This document shows positions 25,981 to 34,625 of a stretch of 64,000 bases of DNA, in pieces; position 1 is the first letter of the stretch, and each line of letters starts with the position of its first letter. Both the position numbers and the translations under genes were made by a program. Origin of the DNA: Bordetella ansorpii (GTDB taxonomy: Bacteria > Pseudomonadota > Gammaproteobacteria > Burkholderiales > Burkholderiaceae_B); NCBI RefSeq assembly GCF_900078705.1, contig NZ_FKIF01000002.1:620001-684000 (forward strand). The letters run 5' to 3'. Below the pieces are notes generated by a model. It did no database searches, was not told the DNA's origin, and saw only the letters and a program-made list of their open reading frames with translations.

Positions 25981-27280
25981 TTCCTTGGCCATTTCCGTCC
26001 AGCAACTGGGCAAGACGTACAACCTGTACGACAAGCCGCGGGACCGCCTGCTGCAGATGCTGTCGCGTGGCCGGCGGCAATACTACCGTCAGTTCAATGC
26101 CCTGGAGGACGTTTCATTCGAGGTCAGCAAGGGCGAGACGATCGGCGTGATCGGCCGCAACGGTTCGGGCAAGTCGACGCTGCTGCAAATCATCTGCGGC
26201 ACGCTGACACCCAGCGCGGGCACGGTCTGGACCAGCGGCCGCATCGCCGCGCTGCTCGAGCTGGGGGCGGGGTTCAATCCCGAATTCACGGGCCGCGAGA
26301 ACGTCTTCCTGAATGCCTCCATTCTGGGCCTGACGCGCGCCGAAACCGAAGCCCGTTTCGACGATATCGCCGCGTTCGCGGACATCGGCCGCTTCATCGA
26401 TCAGCCGGTGCGCACCTATTCCAGCGGCATGTACGTGCGGCTGGCGTTCGCGGTGGCCATCCACACGACGCCCGAGGTGCTTATCGTGGACGAGGCGCTG
26501 GCGGTGGGCGATGCCCGCTTCCAGTTCAAGTGCATGCGGCGCATCAAGGAAATCCAGCAGGATGGCGCGGCCGTGTTGTTCGTCAGCCATGACGTCAGCG
26601 CGGTGCGCAATCTGTGTCAGCGCGCCGTGTGGCTGGATCGCGGCAAGCTGCGCATGCAGGGCGATGTGTCCACGGTGACTAGCCGTTATGCCGAGTTCCT
26701 GTATGCCGACGCGCCGCCCGAAGACCTGCCTGACGATGCCAAGCCCCTGGCGTCCGGCCAGCCCGCGGTGGTGGCGGCGACGCCATCCGATGCCCATCTG
26801 AAGTTGGACGCCAAGCCGGCCGCGCACTGGGGTGCGCAGACCGGACTGATCCGTTATGCGGCCCTCGTGTCGCCCCAGGGCCGCAAGAAGGATGTGATGA
26901 GCTGGGGCGAGCCGGTCTGTGTGAAGATCGCCTTCCGTCCGCCAGAGGGCGTGGATCCGAACATGGTCAGCGTCGCGTTTTCCATCAAGAGCGATCGGGG
27001 CGTGGATCTGATCGTGGATTCGACCCGTGCCAACGACGCCTTGCGGCCGAGCGACGGATCGGCCGAGTTCGTGCTGAACTTCGCCTTCGTCAACTACCTG
27101 ATTCCAGGAAAGTACCTGCTGGTCGCCGCCATCGAAAGCGCGGAGCCGCGTTCGACGACCTACTACGAGTACATCGAAGGGGCGCAGTATTTTTCCGTGA
27201 TCTCCGATGAGCCCATGATGGGCGTGTTCCAGCCGAAAATAGAGAAGTACTTTGACGGAAAAGACCATGCCGCCGACTGA
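25970..27280 (+). CDS. wzt: Polysaccharide ABC exporter ATPase Wzt with carbohydrate-binding C-terminal domain
   Basis: A 436-residue ATPase. Residues 1-245 are the nucleotide-binding domain: Walker A GRNGSGKST, signature SSGMYVRLAFAVA, Walker B VLIVDEALAVGD and the switch histidine in LFVSHD. After a linker, residues 290-436 form a beta-rich Wzt_C-type domain (SAEFVLNFAFVNYLIPG and onward). In E. coli O8/O9a such a domain recognises the modified chain end before export. The extra domain therefore predicts a terminally capped polysaccharide. It overlaps both neighbours, wzm upstream and the methyltransferase downstream. Confidence 0.93.
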   Translation: MSSDSLAISVQQLGKTYNLYDKPRDRLLQMLSRGRRQYYRQFNALEDVSFEVSKGETIGVIGRNGSGKSTLLQIICGTLTPSAGTVWTSGRIAALLELGAGFNPEFTGRENVFLNASILGLTRAETEARFDDIAAFADIGRFIDQPVRTYSSGMYVRLAFAVAIHTTPEVLIVDEALAVGDARFQFKCMRRIKEIQQDGAAVLFVSHDVSAVRNLCQRAVWLDRGKLRMQGDVSTVTSRYAEFLYADAPPEDLPDDAKPLASGQPAVVAATPSDAHLKLDAKPAAHWGAQTGLIRYAALVSPQGRKKDVMSWGEPVCVKIAFRPPEGVDPNMVSVAFSIKSDRGVDLIVDSTRANDALRPSDGSAEFVLNFAFVNYLIPGKYLLVAAIESAEPRSTTYYEYIEGAQYFSVISDEPMMGVFQPKIEKYFDGKDHAAD

Positions 27281-28217
27281 TATCAATAGCCAGGACTACT
27301 GGAACGGCCGTTTCGATGCCGATTGGGAAGTCAACCATGGCCGCGAGCAGTCGCGTTTCTTCTCGCATGTGGCCTACGAAGGCATGCCCGCCTGGCTGCT
27401 TCAGCGGATACGCCTGCACGGCTGGTCCGTCTGCGATTGGGGATGCGCGCAGGGCGATGGCACGGATGTGCTGGCCACGTACCTGGGCGCGCAGAGGATG
27501 GTGGGTGTCGATTTCGCGGCCAGTGCCATCGAGAAGGCGCGGCGGGCCTATGGCGGTATCCGCTTCGAAACACAGGACTGGCTCACTGAGCCGGCGGTGT
27601 CCGAGTCTTTCGATGTCGTATTTTCGTCGAACACGCTCGAGCACTTCACGCGGCCCTTCGAGGTTCTGCCCCGGTTGCTGGAGCGTGCCCGCCACTGCGT
27701 GGTGCTGGCGCTGCCGTTTCTCGAGGTCGATCGTATCGATGAGCACTTCTTCAGTTTCCTGCCCGAGAACGTGCCGTATTCGCCGGAGCAGGGCTGGGTG
27801 CTGGCACATGCCGCTGTCCGGGATTGCCGCAAGCTCGAACCCACGCACTGGTTCGGCTACCAGATCGTCCTGGTCTACGCGCGTGTCGAATGGGCGCAGA
27901 CAGCGGGTTTGCATCTGGCCGATCTGCGGTTTCCTCAGTTGGATGAATCGTGTCGCAGCGCATTGGGCCATCATGCCGATGAGATCCTGGAGGAACGCCT
28001 GCGGGTTTTGCAGCAATTGAATGAGCAAGGCAACGAGCAATTGCAGGCGATGGCCCAGCGATTGAATACCCTGGGCGAACGCCTGGGGCAGGTAGAGATC
28101 GCGCGCGATGCCGAAATCAGGAGCCTGCGGCAAGAGCTCGCCACGCTGCGTGATTCCACGTCCTGGCGTGTGACCGCGCCGTTGCGTTCGCTGGGCCGCC
28201 TGCTGCGTCGCCACTAG
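27267..28217 (+). CDS. SAM-dependent methyltransferase with C-terminal coiled coil (candidate chain terminator)
   Basis: A 316-residue protein. Residues 40-200 are a class I methyltransferase with motif I SVCDWGCAQGDGTDVLATYL and VVFSSNTLEHFTRPFEVL, typical of sugar or lipid methyltransferases. Residues 235-300 form a heptad-like coiled coil rich in Leu, Gln and Glu. The C-terminus STSWRVTAPLRSLGRLLRR resembles membrane-associating tails of O-antigen enzymes. In E. coli O9a, WbdD caps the chain by methylation and its coiled coil sets chain length, with Wzt reading the cap. Position directly after wzt suggests the same role. ATG 27267 overlaps the wzt stop by 14 bases; TTG 27252 is an alternative. 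Confidence 0.8.
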   Translation: MPPTDINSQDYWNGRFDADWEVNHGREQSRFFSHVAYEGMPAWLLQRIRLHGWSVCDWGCAQGDGTDVLATYLGAQRMVGVDFAASAIEKARRAYGGIRFETQDWLTEPAVSESFDVVFSSNTLEHFTRPFEVLPRLLERARHCVVLALPFLEVDRIDEHFFSFLPENVPYSPEQGWVLAHAAVRDCRKLEPTHWFGYQIVLVYARVEWAQTAGLHLADLRFPQLDESCRSALGHHADEILEERLRVLQQLNEQGNEQLQAMAQRLNTLGERLGQVEIARDAEIRSLRQELATLRDSTSWRVTAPLRSLGRLLRRH

Positions 28218-28238
28218 CCGCCAACAGGGTAATTTCTC

Positions 28239-29270
28239 ATGTCTTCAACCATATTGGTCACTGGGGGAGCCGGATTCATCGGCTCGCACACCCTGGTCGA
28301 ATTGATGGCCGCGGGCTTCGACCCCGTGGTGCTGGATGATTTTTCCAACAGCCGGCCCGACGTGCTGGACCGTGTGCGGCAGATCGCCGGCAAGCCGGTA
28401 CCCTATGTCGAGGGCGATGTGCGCGATGCAGCGGGGTTGGACGCGCTGTTCGCTCGGCAAGCCGCCACGGGCCGGCCCGTAGGGGCCGTGCTGCATTTCG
28501 CCGCAGCCAAGGCCGTGGGTGAATCGGTGGCCAGGCCGCTGCACTACTACGACAATAACGTGGCGGGCACCGTGACGCTGCTGCAGGCCATGCAGCGCGC
28601 GCAGGTCTCCTGCCTCGTTTTCAGTTCATCGGCCACGGTCTATGGCTGGCCGCAGCGCTTGCCGTTCGACGAATCGCACCCTGTCCGTGCGATCAATCCC
28701 TACGGCCACACGAAGGCGATGATCGAGCAGGTGCTGCAGGACCTGTGCCAGGCCGATCCGCGGTTCACCGCCATCAGCCTGCGCTATTTCAATCCGATCG
28801 GCGCGCATCCCAGCGGCCTGATCGGCGAAGATCCGCGCGGCATTCCCAACAATCTGTTCCCTTTCATCACGCAGGTGGCCTCGGGCCGGCTGGCCGAGCT
28901 TCAGGTATTCGGCGACGACTACGACACGCCCGACGGCACCGGCGTGCGCGACTACCTGCATGTCTGCGATCTGGCGGCGGGCCACGTGCGCGCGCTGGAA
29001 TACGCCGGCAAGCCGGACAGCGCGGGATTCCGCGCCATCAACCTGGGCACGGGCCAGGGCACCAGCGTGCTTGAAATGGTGCGCCTGTTCGAAAACGTCA
29101 CGGGGCAAAAGGTGCCTTATCGCATCCGCGAGCGCCGCCCTGGCGACCTGGATGCGATGTGGGCGGACGCGGAGTTGGCCAAGACGCTGCTGGGATGGAC
29201 GGCGCAGCGCGACGTCAGCGAAATGTGCCGCGATGGATGGCGCTGGCAGGCATCGCGACAGCACGATTGA
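28239..29270 (+). CDS. galE: UDP-glucose 4-epimerase
   Basis: A 343-residue extended SDR that interconverts UDP-Glc and UDP-Gal, or the N-acetyl forms, with bound NAD. The N-terminal glycine motif is [15 protein letters not shown], the catalytic pair is in NPYGHTKAMIEQ with Ser nearby in FSSSATVYG, and LRYFNPIGAHPSGLIGEDPR is the substrate-binding region of GalE. RRPGDLDAMWAD near the C-terminus is also typical. The gene sits 21 bases after the methyltransferase and supplies a galacto-configured donor for the polysaccharide. Confidence 0.95.
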   Translation: MSSTILVTGGAGFIGSHTLVELMAAGFDPVVLDDFSNSRPDVLDRVRQIAGKPVPYVEGDVRDAAGLDALFARQAATGRPVGAVLHFAAAKAVGESVARPLHYYDNNVAGTVTLLQAMQRAQVSCLVFSSSATVYGWPQRLPFDESHPVRAINPYGHTKAMIEQVLQDLCQADPRFTAISLRYFNPIGAHPSGLIGEDPRGIPNNLFPFITQVASGRLAELQVFGDDYDTPDGTGVRDYLHVCDLAAGHVRALEYAGKPDSAGFRAINLGTGQGTSVLEMVRLFENVTGQKVPYRIRERRPGDLDAMWADAELAKTLLGWTAQRDVSEMCRDGWRWQASRQHD

Positions 29271-29291
29271 ACCGAGACAACGGCCCAGGCT

Positions 29292-29309
29292 GGCGGACGC
29301 GGGTCCGCC
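29292..29309 (+). terminator. Hairpin after galE
   Basis: GGCGGAC (29292-29298) pairs with GTCCGCC (29303-29309) around the loop GCGG, shortly after the galE stop and 45 bases before the next gene. There is no T-tract, so it may be an operon-internal hairpin only. Confidence 0.35.
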
Positions 29310-29353
29310 CATCGCGGCAATGCATTCGATAGACGAATCACTATTCTGAAAAA

Positions 29354-31939
29354 ATGAGCGAAGGCATGGAAAACAAGAGTTCGGCGTCCATCGGCCGGAA
29401 TATAGGGGTGTTCCTGTACCGGGCGGCGCGATTCGTGGGCAAGCGCCTGCCGCTGCCTCACGGCGTGAAATCCCGCGCCAAGGCGCAGGTGCTGGCCGTG
29501 GTGTCGTGGCTGCAGCAGCGCAGCCAGAACCGCAAGCAGTTGGACATCGGCAAGATGGTGGGCGGCGTGGAGATGCGGCCCGAGGCGTGCGGCCTGGTGC
29601 CGGGCCTGGTCAGTGTGATCCTGCCTGTCTACAACCAGGGCTACCTGATCGCCGAGGCCATCGAGAGCGTGCTGGCGCAGACCTACCAGGACTTCGAGCT
29701 CATCATCGTCAATGATGGCTCGTCCGATGGCGTCGAGCAGGTGCTCCAGCCGTACCTGTCCAATCCCAAGGTGCGCGTCTATACGCAGAAGAACCAGCGG
29801 CTGCCCAAGGCGCTGTCCAATGGCTTCGAACTGGCCCAGGGCGAGTTCTGGACCTGGACCTCGGCCGACAACATCATGGAGCCGCGCATGCTCGAAATGC
29901 TGGTCGAGCGCCTGCGCGGCGATCCCACCATCGGCATGACGTACGCCGACTACTACGCCATCGACGACCGCGGCGAGTTGCTGCAGGACCCGACCTGGCG
30001 GGCGCACAATCGCAAGGACGTGGCTTCCGGCGAGATCGAGCTGCCCCGCGACACCAACGTGTTGAACACCGTGCAGGACAATTTCATCGGGGCCTGCTTC
30101 ATGTATCGCGGCTGGATCGGCCGTTGCTTCGGCGACTACGATCCACAGTTGGGCATCGAGGACTACGACTACTGGATGCGCATCAACGCGTTCTTCCCGA
30201 TCAAGCATCTGGAAAAGAAGGCGTTCCTGTATCGCTACCGGGTGCACGACAACACGCTCAGCGCGCAGGCCCAGGAGCATCGCATCCTGGAGAAGGTGCA
30301 ACGCCTGATGAATTACGAAAGCGAGCGCGCCGCGTTCTACGCGCAGCCGCTGTCGTACGTGGTGGACGACGTGGCGCGCAAGTGGCTGTCGCGCCGCGGC
30401 GTGGCGTCGCGCCAAATGCAGGCCTTGCCGCAGGAAGGCCGAGTGCCCGATGGCGCCAACCAGGTCGTGGTCGTCAGCATCGCTACGCTGGCGAAGTCGC
30501 CGCATCGCTTGCACGGTACGGGCGCCCTGGCCGTCATCCTGGATGACGACCGGGCCGATTACGTCCGTGCGCACGATGCCCTGTCCACTGGCGCCGTGGC
30601 GCTGGCGCCCGATGCCGCGTCTGCCGCGCGCATGCGCCTGCTGTCCAAGTGCCCGGTGCTGGACATTTCGTCCGGCCAGGCGCTGGCAGGCCTGCGGGCC
30701 TATGCCAAGAACCGCCTGTTCTTCCACGCCACGCGCAAGGCCGACGAACTGGCGCGCCAGCGTCCCGAGCGGCTGTTGCCGCCTGCGGGCCTGGGCGTGA
30801 TGCTGCAGGTCGACGATTTCGTGCAGGGCGGCCTGGAGAATGTCGTCATCGACTTGGCCATTTCACTGCGTGATCTGGGCCACCGTGTCGGCATCGCCGT
30901 GCTGGGCCGTGAAGGCCATGCGGCGGAAGCGGCGCGCCAGGCGGGAGTGACGCTGCACTCGTTCGGCAAACACCCCTCGCCGAAAGCCTACACCGATCTG
31001 CTGCGCGAGCAGCGTATTGACGTGGTCAATGCCCACTACAGCCTGTTCGGCGCCGATATCTGTGCCAGCATGGGTATTCCGTTCGTGCAGACGGTGCACA
31101 ACTCGTATGTGTGGCTGGGTCCGGATGATCAGCAGGCGCACCAGCAGGCCGACCCGAGCACGGTGTCGTATGTATGCGTGTCTGCCACGGCCGCGCGCTA
31201 CGCCGACCTTGTGGTGGGCCTGGACGTGACCCGCATCAAGGTGATTCCCAACGGCATCGATCCGCGCACGATCGACCGTACGCACGTAGCCGAGAACCGA
31301 GCCCGCCTGCGTCAGGCCTGGGGGATCGGCGATGACGTGCCGGTGTTCCTGAACGTGGCATCGATCATGCGGCCCAAGGCACAGCTTCAACTGGTGCGTG
31401 CCTTTGCCGCAGTGGTGCGTCAGTCGCCCCAGGCGCGGCTGTTGCTGCTGGGCCGCGCGGTGGAAGAGGACTACCTGGCCGAGATCAAGGCGGCCATCGC
31501 CGAGAACGGCCTGGGTGGCAACGTCGTGCTGGCGGGGTTCGATCCCGACGTGGCGTCTTACTACCAGGCGGCCGATTATTTCGTCCTGCCGTCTTTCTGG
31601 GAGGGCTGGAGTCTGTCGCTGGGCGAGGCCGTGGCCAATGGCCTGCCTTGCGTCATCACCGACGTAGGGTCGGCTTACGAGTTCTACGACCACGAAGGCG
31701 TGGAAGTGGTGACGCCGCCGTTCGGCGACATCACCGAGTTGAACTGCGCCAATCTGGGGACGTACCTGGATGCGCGCGATCCGGCGTTCGAACAGCGCCT
31801 GGGCGAGGCCATGATACGAGTGCTGCAGCGCCGCGGTGCGGGGCTGGACGAGCGTTTCCTGGAGCGTGCGGACCGCGCCGTGGCTTATCGTCGCTACGCC
31901 ATCCATTTTGCCGACCTTGTCGGTCGCGAGAAACGCTGA
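29354..31939 (+). CDS. Two-domain glycosyltransferase (GT2 + GT4)
   Basis: An 861-residue fusion of two glycosyltransferases. Residues 84-310 are a GT2 domain (VSVILPVYNQGYLIAEAIES, IVNDGSSDG, and the acceptor motif GIEDYDYWMRINAF). Residues 470-850 are a GT-B domain of family 4 type: MLQVDDFVQGGLENVVIDLA at its start, VKVIPNGID-like IKVIPNGIDPR, and SFWEGWSLSLGEAVANGLP as the donor-binding E-x7-E region. One protein probably adds two successive sugars of the repeat, or polymerises it, as seen for bifunctional enzymes of ABC-exporter O-antigen systems. The specificities are not readable. Confidence 0.85.
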   Translation: MSEGMENKSSASIGRNIGVFLYRAARFVGKRLPLPHGVKSRAKAQVLAVVSWLQQRSQNRKQLDIGKMVGGVEMRPEACGLVPGLVSVILPVYNQGYLIAEAIESVLAQTYQDFELIIVNDGSSDGVEQVLQPYLSNPKVRVYTQKNQRLPKALSNGFELAQGEFWTWTSADNIMEPRMLEMLVERLRGDPTIGMTYADYYAIDDRGELLQDPTWRAHNRKDVASGEIELPRDTNVLNTVQDNFIGACFMYRGWIGRCFGDYDPQLGIEDYDYWMRINAFFPIKHLEKKAFLYRYRVHDNTLSAQAQEHRILEKVQRLMNYESERAAFYAQPLSYVVDDVARKWLSRRGVASRQMQALPQEGRVPDGANQVVVVSIATLAKSPHRLHGTGALAVILDDDRADYVRAHDALSTGAVALAPDAASAARMRLLSKCPVLDISSGQALAGLRAYAKNRLFFHATRKADELARQRPERLLPPAGLGVMLQVDDFVQGGLENVVIDLAISLRDLGHRVGIAVLGREGHAAEAARQAGVTLHSFGKHPSPKAYTDLLREQRIDVVNAHYSLFGADICASMGIPFVQTVHNSYVWLGPDDQQAHQQADPSTVSYVCVSATAARYADLVVGLDVTRIKVIPNGIDPRTIDRTHVAENRARLRQAWGIGDDVPVFLNVASIMRPKAQLQLVRAFAAVVRQSPQARLLLLGRAVEEDYLAEIKAAIAENGLGGNVVLAGFDPDVASYYQAADYFVLPSFWEGWSLSLGEAVANGLPCVITDVGSAYEFYDHEGVEVVTPPFGDITELNCANLGTYLDARDPAFEQRLGEAMIRVLQRRGAGLDERFLERADRAVAYRRYAIHFADLVGREKR

Positions 31940-32071
31940 CACAAGCGTTGGGTGGAAAGGGGGTGGGATAAACTTGATGCTCGCCCGGCAAGGCTTTCAA
32001 GCGTCCAATGATCGTTGCCTTGCTATCCTTTCCGCACGCTGCAATCCCTCTTCTTCCTGGCCCGGTTCGCT

Positions 32072-33169
32072 ATGCAGATCAACGATCTCGCCGCCCGCAT
32101 CAACGACAATCCCCAGCTTCGCCACGCGGTGGCTCGCGTCATCGACAGCGGCTGGTTGGTGCTGGGGCCCGAAGTGCGTCGTTTCGAGGGCGCCTTCGCC
32201 GCTTACCTGGGCGCGCCGCACTGCGTCTGCGTCGCCAATGGCACGGACGCCATCGAATTGGCCTTGCGGGCCATGGGTGTCGGCCCTGGGGACCGGGTGG
32301 CCACCGTTGCCAACGCCGGGATGTACGCTACCACCGCCATGCTGCAGATCGGGGCCGAGCCCCTCTTCATGGACGTGGACCTCGACACGCGCAATGTCGG
32401 CCTGAGCCAGGCGCGCGCCGCCATCGAGGCAGGCGCCAAAGTTATCGTGGCCACGCACTTGTACGGGCTGGCGGTGCCCGATATCGCGCAATTGGCGCGT
32501 CTTTGCGCCGACGCGGGCGTCGGATTGCTCGAAGACTGTGCACAGGCGCACGGCGCTCGCATCGACGGCCAGTGCGTCGGCACCTTCGGCGATGCCGCCA
32601 GCTTCAGCTTCTATCCGACCAAGAACCTCGGCGCGCTGGGCGATGGCGGCGCGGTCGTCACCCGCCGCGAGGACATCGCCAAGCGGGTCGCGGGACTGCG
32701 GCAGTACGGGTGGGGCGAGAAATACCAGGTGCAGCTCGAGGGTGGACGGAACAGCCGTCTAGACGAGCTGCAGGCGGCCATCCTGTCCAGCTTCCTGCCG
32801 CGTCTCGATGAAGCCAATGCGCGTCGGCGCGAGATCGCCGCGCGTTATGGCGCGGGTATCGTGCATCCGCAAGTGGCGCTTCCCTCCTGGCAGGGCGAGG
32901 CCTATGTGGGCCACCTGTATGTCTTGCGCAGCGCGCGGCGCGACGCGTTGCGCGCGCATCTGCGCAGCCACGAAATCGGCAGCGATGTGCATTACCCCGT
33001 ACCCGATCATCGGCAGCCTGTTTTCGGGCAGTGCTACAGCGCGTTGAGCCTGCCGAATGTCGAACGCTTGGCGTACGAGGTATTGACCCTGCCCTGCTAT
33101 CCGGAGATGAGCGATGCCGACGTCGCTCGCGTGGTGGCGGCGGTGAACGATTGGCAACCTTCCGTCTGA
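32072..33169 (+). CDS. DegT/DnrJ/EryC1 sugar aminotransferase (FdtB/QdtB-like)
   Basis: A 365-residue PLP-dependent aminotransferase of nucleotide sugars. It has NGTDAIELALRAMG near residue 57, EDCAQAHGAR with the PLP-contacting aspartate, and FYPTKNLGALGDGG with the Schiff-base lysine K184. The family includes FdtB and QdtB, which make dTDP-3-amino-3,6-dideoxyhexoses from 3-keto sugars. A 3,4-ketoisomerase of the FdtA/QdtA kind is encoded about 4.6 kb downstream, which supports that pathway over 4-aminotransferases such as ArnB. Start ATG 32072 matches the usual N-terminus; codons upstream of it look non-coding. Confidence 0.85.
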   Translation: MQINDLAARINDNPQLRHAVARVIDSGWLVLGPEVRRFEGAFAAYLGAPHCVCVANGTDAIELALRAMGVGPGDRVATVANAGMYATTAMLQIGAEPLFMDVDLDTRNVGLSQARAAIEAGAKVIVATHLYGLAVPDIAQLARLCADAGVGLLEDCAQAHGARIDGQCVGTFGDAASFSFYPTKNLGALGDGGAVVTRREDIAKRVAGLRQYGWGEKYQVQLEGGRNSRLDELQAAILSSFLPRLDEANARRREIAARYGAGIVHPQVALPSWQGEAYVGHLYVLRSARRDALRAHLRSHEIGSDVHYPVPDHRQPVFGQCYSALSLPNVERLAYEVLTLPCYPEMSDADVARVVAAVNDWQPSV

Positions 33170-33180
33170 GGCGCGGTGAC

Positions 33181-33933
33181 ATGGCGACTTCGAGCAATCC
33201 CTACGCCAATATCGGTTTCGAGGATTTCCGGCGCATGGCGCAGGATTCCTCGTTGTCGAAGTACGAGAAGATCGGGTTTCCCGACAGTTACCGGGCCAGC
33301 CACGAGCATGCCATCTTTGCGGACATCTGCGGCAAGCTGACGAACCTGCGGCAGACGCGGCGGGCCGTGCTGGACATCGGCCCAGGCTGCAGCGACCTGC
33401 CCGTCATGCTGCTGGATCTGTGCGGCCGGCAAGGGCATGAGGTCCACTTGATGGACAGCGCCGAGATGCTGGCGCTGCTGCCCGACGGACAGGGAGTGGC
33501 CAAGCACGCCGCGCTGTTTCCCAATTGCCCGGATTTCGTGCAGGCGAACCAGGGCCGCTTCGACGTCGTCCTGTGCTACAGCGTGCTGCATTACATCCTG
33601 GTCGATACCGCGTTCTTCCGCTTCCTGGATACGTCGCTGTCGCTGCTGGCGCCGGGAGGGCAGATGCTGATCGGCGACATTCCCAACGTGTCCAAGCGCA
33701 AGCGGTTCTTCTCCAGCGAGACCGGCACGCGCTTTCACCAGGCCTTCATGCAGACAGCGGATCTGCCCGAGGTGCATCATCACCGTATCGAACACGACCA
33801 GATCGACGATGCCGTGGTGATGGCTTTGGTGCAGCGCGCACGCGCCGCGGGATTCGACGCCTATGTCGTCCCGCAGGATGCCGCGCTGCCCATGGCGAAC
33901 CGCCGCGAGGACATTCTGATCACGCGGCCTTGA
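33181..33933 (+). CDS. SAM-dependent methyltransferase-like protein
   Basis: A 250-residue class I methyltransferase. Motif I is VLDIGPGCSDLPVMLLDL near residue 64, followed by an acidic strand end (LMDSAEM). DVVLCYSVLHYILVDTAF and LAPGGQMLIGDIPN match motifs IV-VI. The N-terminal 50 residues, YANIGFEDFRRMAQD and on, are seen in methyltransferases of polysaccharide loci. It may methylate a sugar of the repeat or a nucleotide sugar; the target is unknown. It lies between an aminotransferase and an acyltransferase gene and is separated from each by only a few bases. Confidence 0.82.
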   Translation: MATSSNPYANIGFEDFRRMAQDSSLSKYEKIGFPDSYRASHEHAIFADICGKLTNLRQTRRAVLDIGPGCSDLPVMLLDLCGRQGHEVHLMDSAEMLALLPDGQGVAKHAALFPNCPDFVQANQGRFDVVLCYSVLHYILVDTAFFRFLDTSLSLLAPGGQMLIGDIPNVSKRKRFFSSETGTRFHQAFMQTADLPEVHHHRIEHDQIDDAVVMALVQRARAAGFDAYVVPQDAALPMANRREDILITRP

Positions 33934-33938
33934 ACACC

Positions 33939-34625
33939 ATGACCACCATGACCAAGGACAGGAAGCTCGTCATCATCGGGGATTCGGCCTTCGCCGAGGT
34001 TGCCTATGAGTACTTCACCCACGACTCTTGCTACGAAGTCGTGGGCTTCAGCGTCGAGTCCGCCTATCTGCAGAAGACGCAGATGTTCGGCCTGCCCGTG
34101 GTGCCATTCGAATCGATCGAGTCGCATTTCGCGCCCGGCGAGGTCGATTTCTACGCGGCTCTGGTCTACAGCCAGTTGAACCGGTTGCGCACGCGCTTGT
34201 ATCGCCAGGCGAAGGCGAAGGGGTATGCCCCGGCCAGCTATGTCAGTAGCCGTGCTTTCGTCTGGCGCAATGTGCAGGTGGGGGAACACTGCTTCATCTT
34301 CGAGGACAATACGGTCCAGCCGTTCGCGTCCATCGGCGACAACGTCGTGCTCTGGAGCGGCAATCACATCGGGCATCACAGCCGCATCCACGACAATTGC
34401 TTCGTGTCGTCGCATGTGGTCGTGTCGGGATTCACCGAGATCGGCGCCAATTCTTTTCTGGGTGTGAACGCGGCCATTGCCAACAACCTGGTCGTCGGTC
34501 CCGACAACTGGATCGGGCCGGGGGTGTGCATCGCCAAGGATACCGGTCCTGCGCAACTGATCCGGGTCGAGCAGCCCGAGCCGGCGAAGGTGTCCACACT
34601 GCGTTTCTTCAAGGTGAAAGAATGA
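33939..34625 (+). CDS. Left-handed beta-helix sugar acyltransferase (NeuD/PglD-like)
   Basis: A 228-residue protein with an N-terminal Rossmann-like sugar-binding segment (KLVIIGDSAFAEVAYEYF) and a C-terminal hexapeptide-repeat helix from about residue 105. It has the likely catalytic histidine in SGNHIGHHSRIHDN and a further SHVVVSG repeat. Such enzymes acetylate or formylate the amino group of nucleotide-linked amino sugars. Here the likely acceptor is the 3-amino sugar made by the nearby aminotransferase, giving a dTDP-3-acetamido-3,6-dideoxyhexose. Its stop overlaps the next start (ATGA at 34622-34625). Confidence 0.85.
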   Translation: MTTMTKDRKLVIIGDSAFAEVAYEYFTHDSCYEVVGFSVESAYLQKTQMFGLPVVPFESIESHFAPGEVDFYAALVYSQLNRLRTRLYRQAKAKGYAPASYVSSRAFVWRNVQVGEHCFIFEDNTVQPFASIGDNVVLWSGNHIGHHSRIHDNCFVSSHVVVSGFTEIGANSFLGVNAAIANNLVVGPDNWIGPGVCIAKDTGPAQLIRVEQPEPAKVSTLRFFKVKE

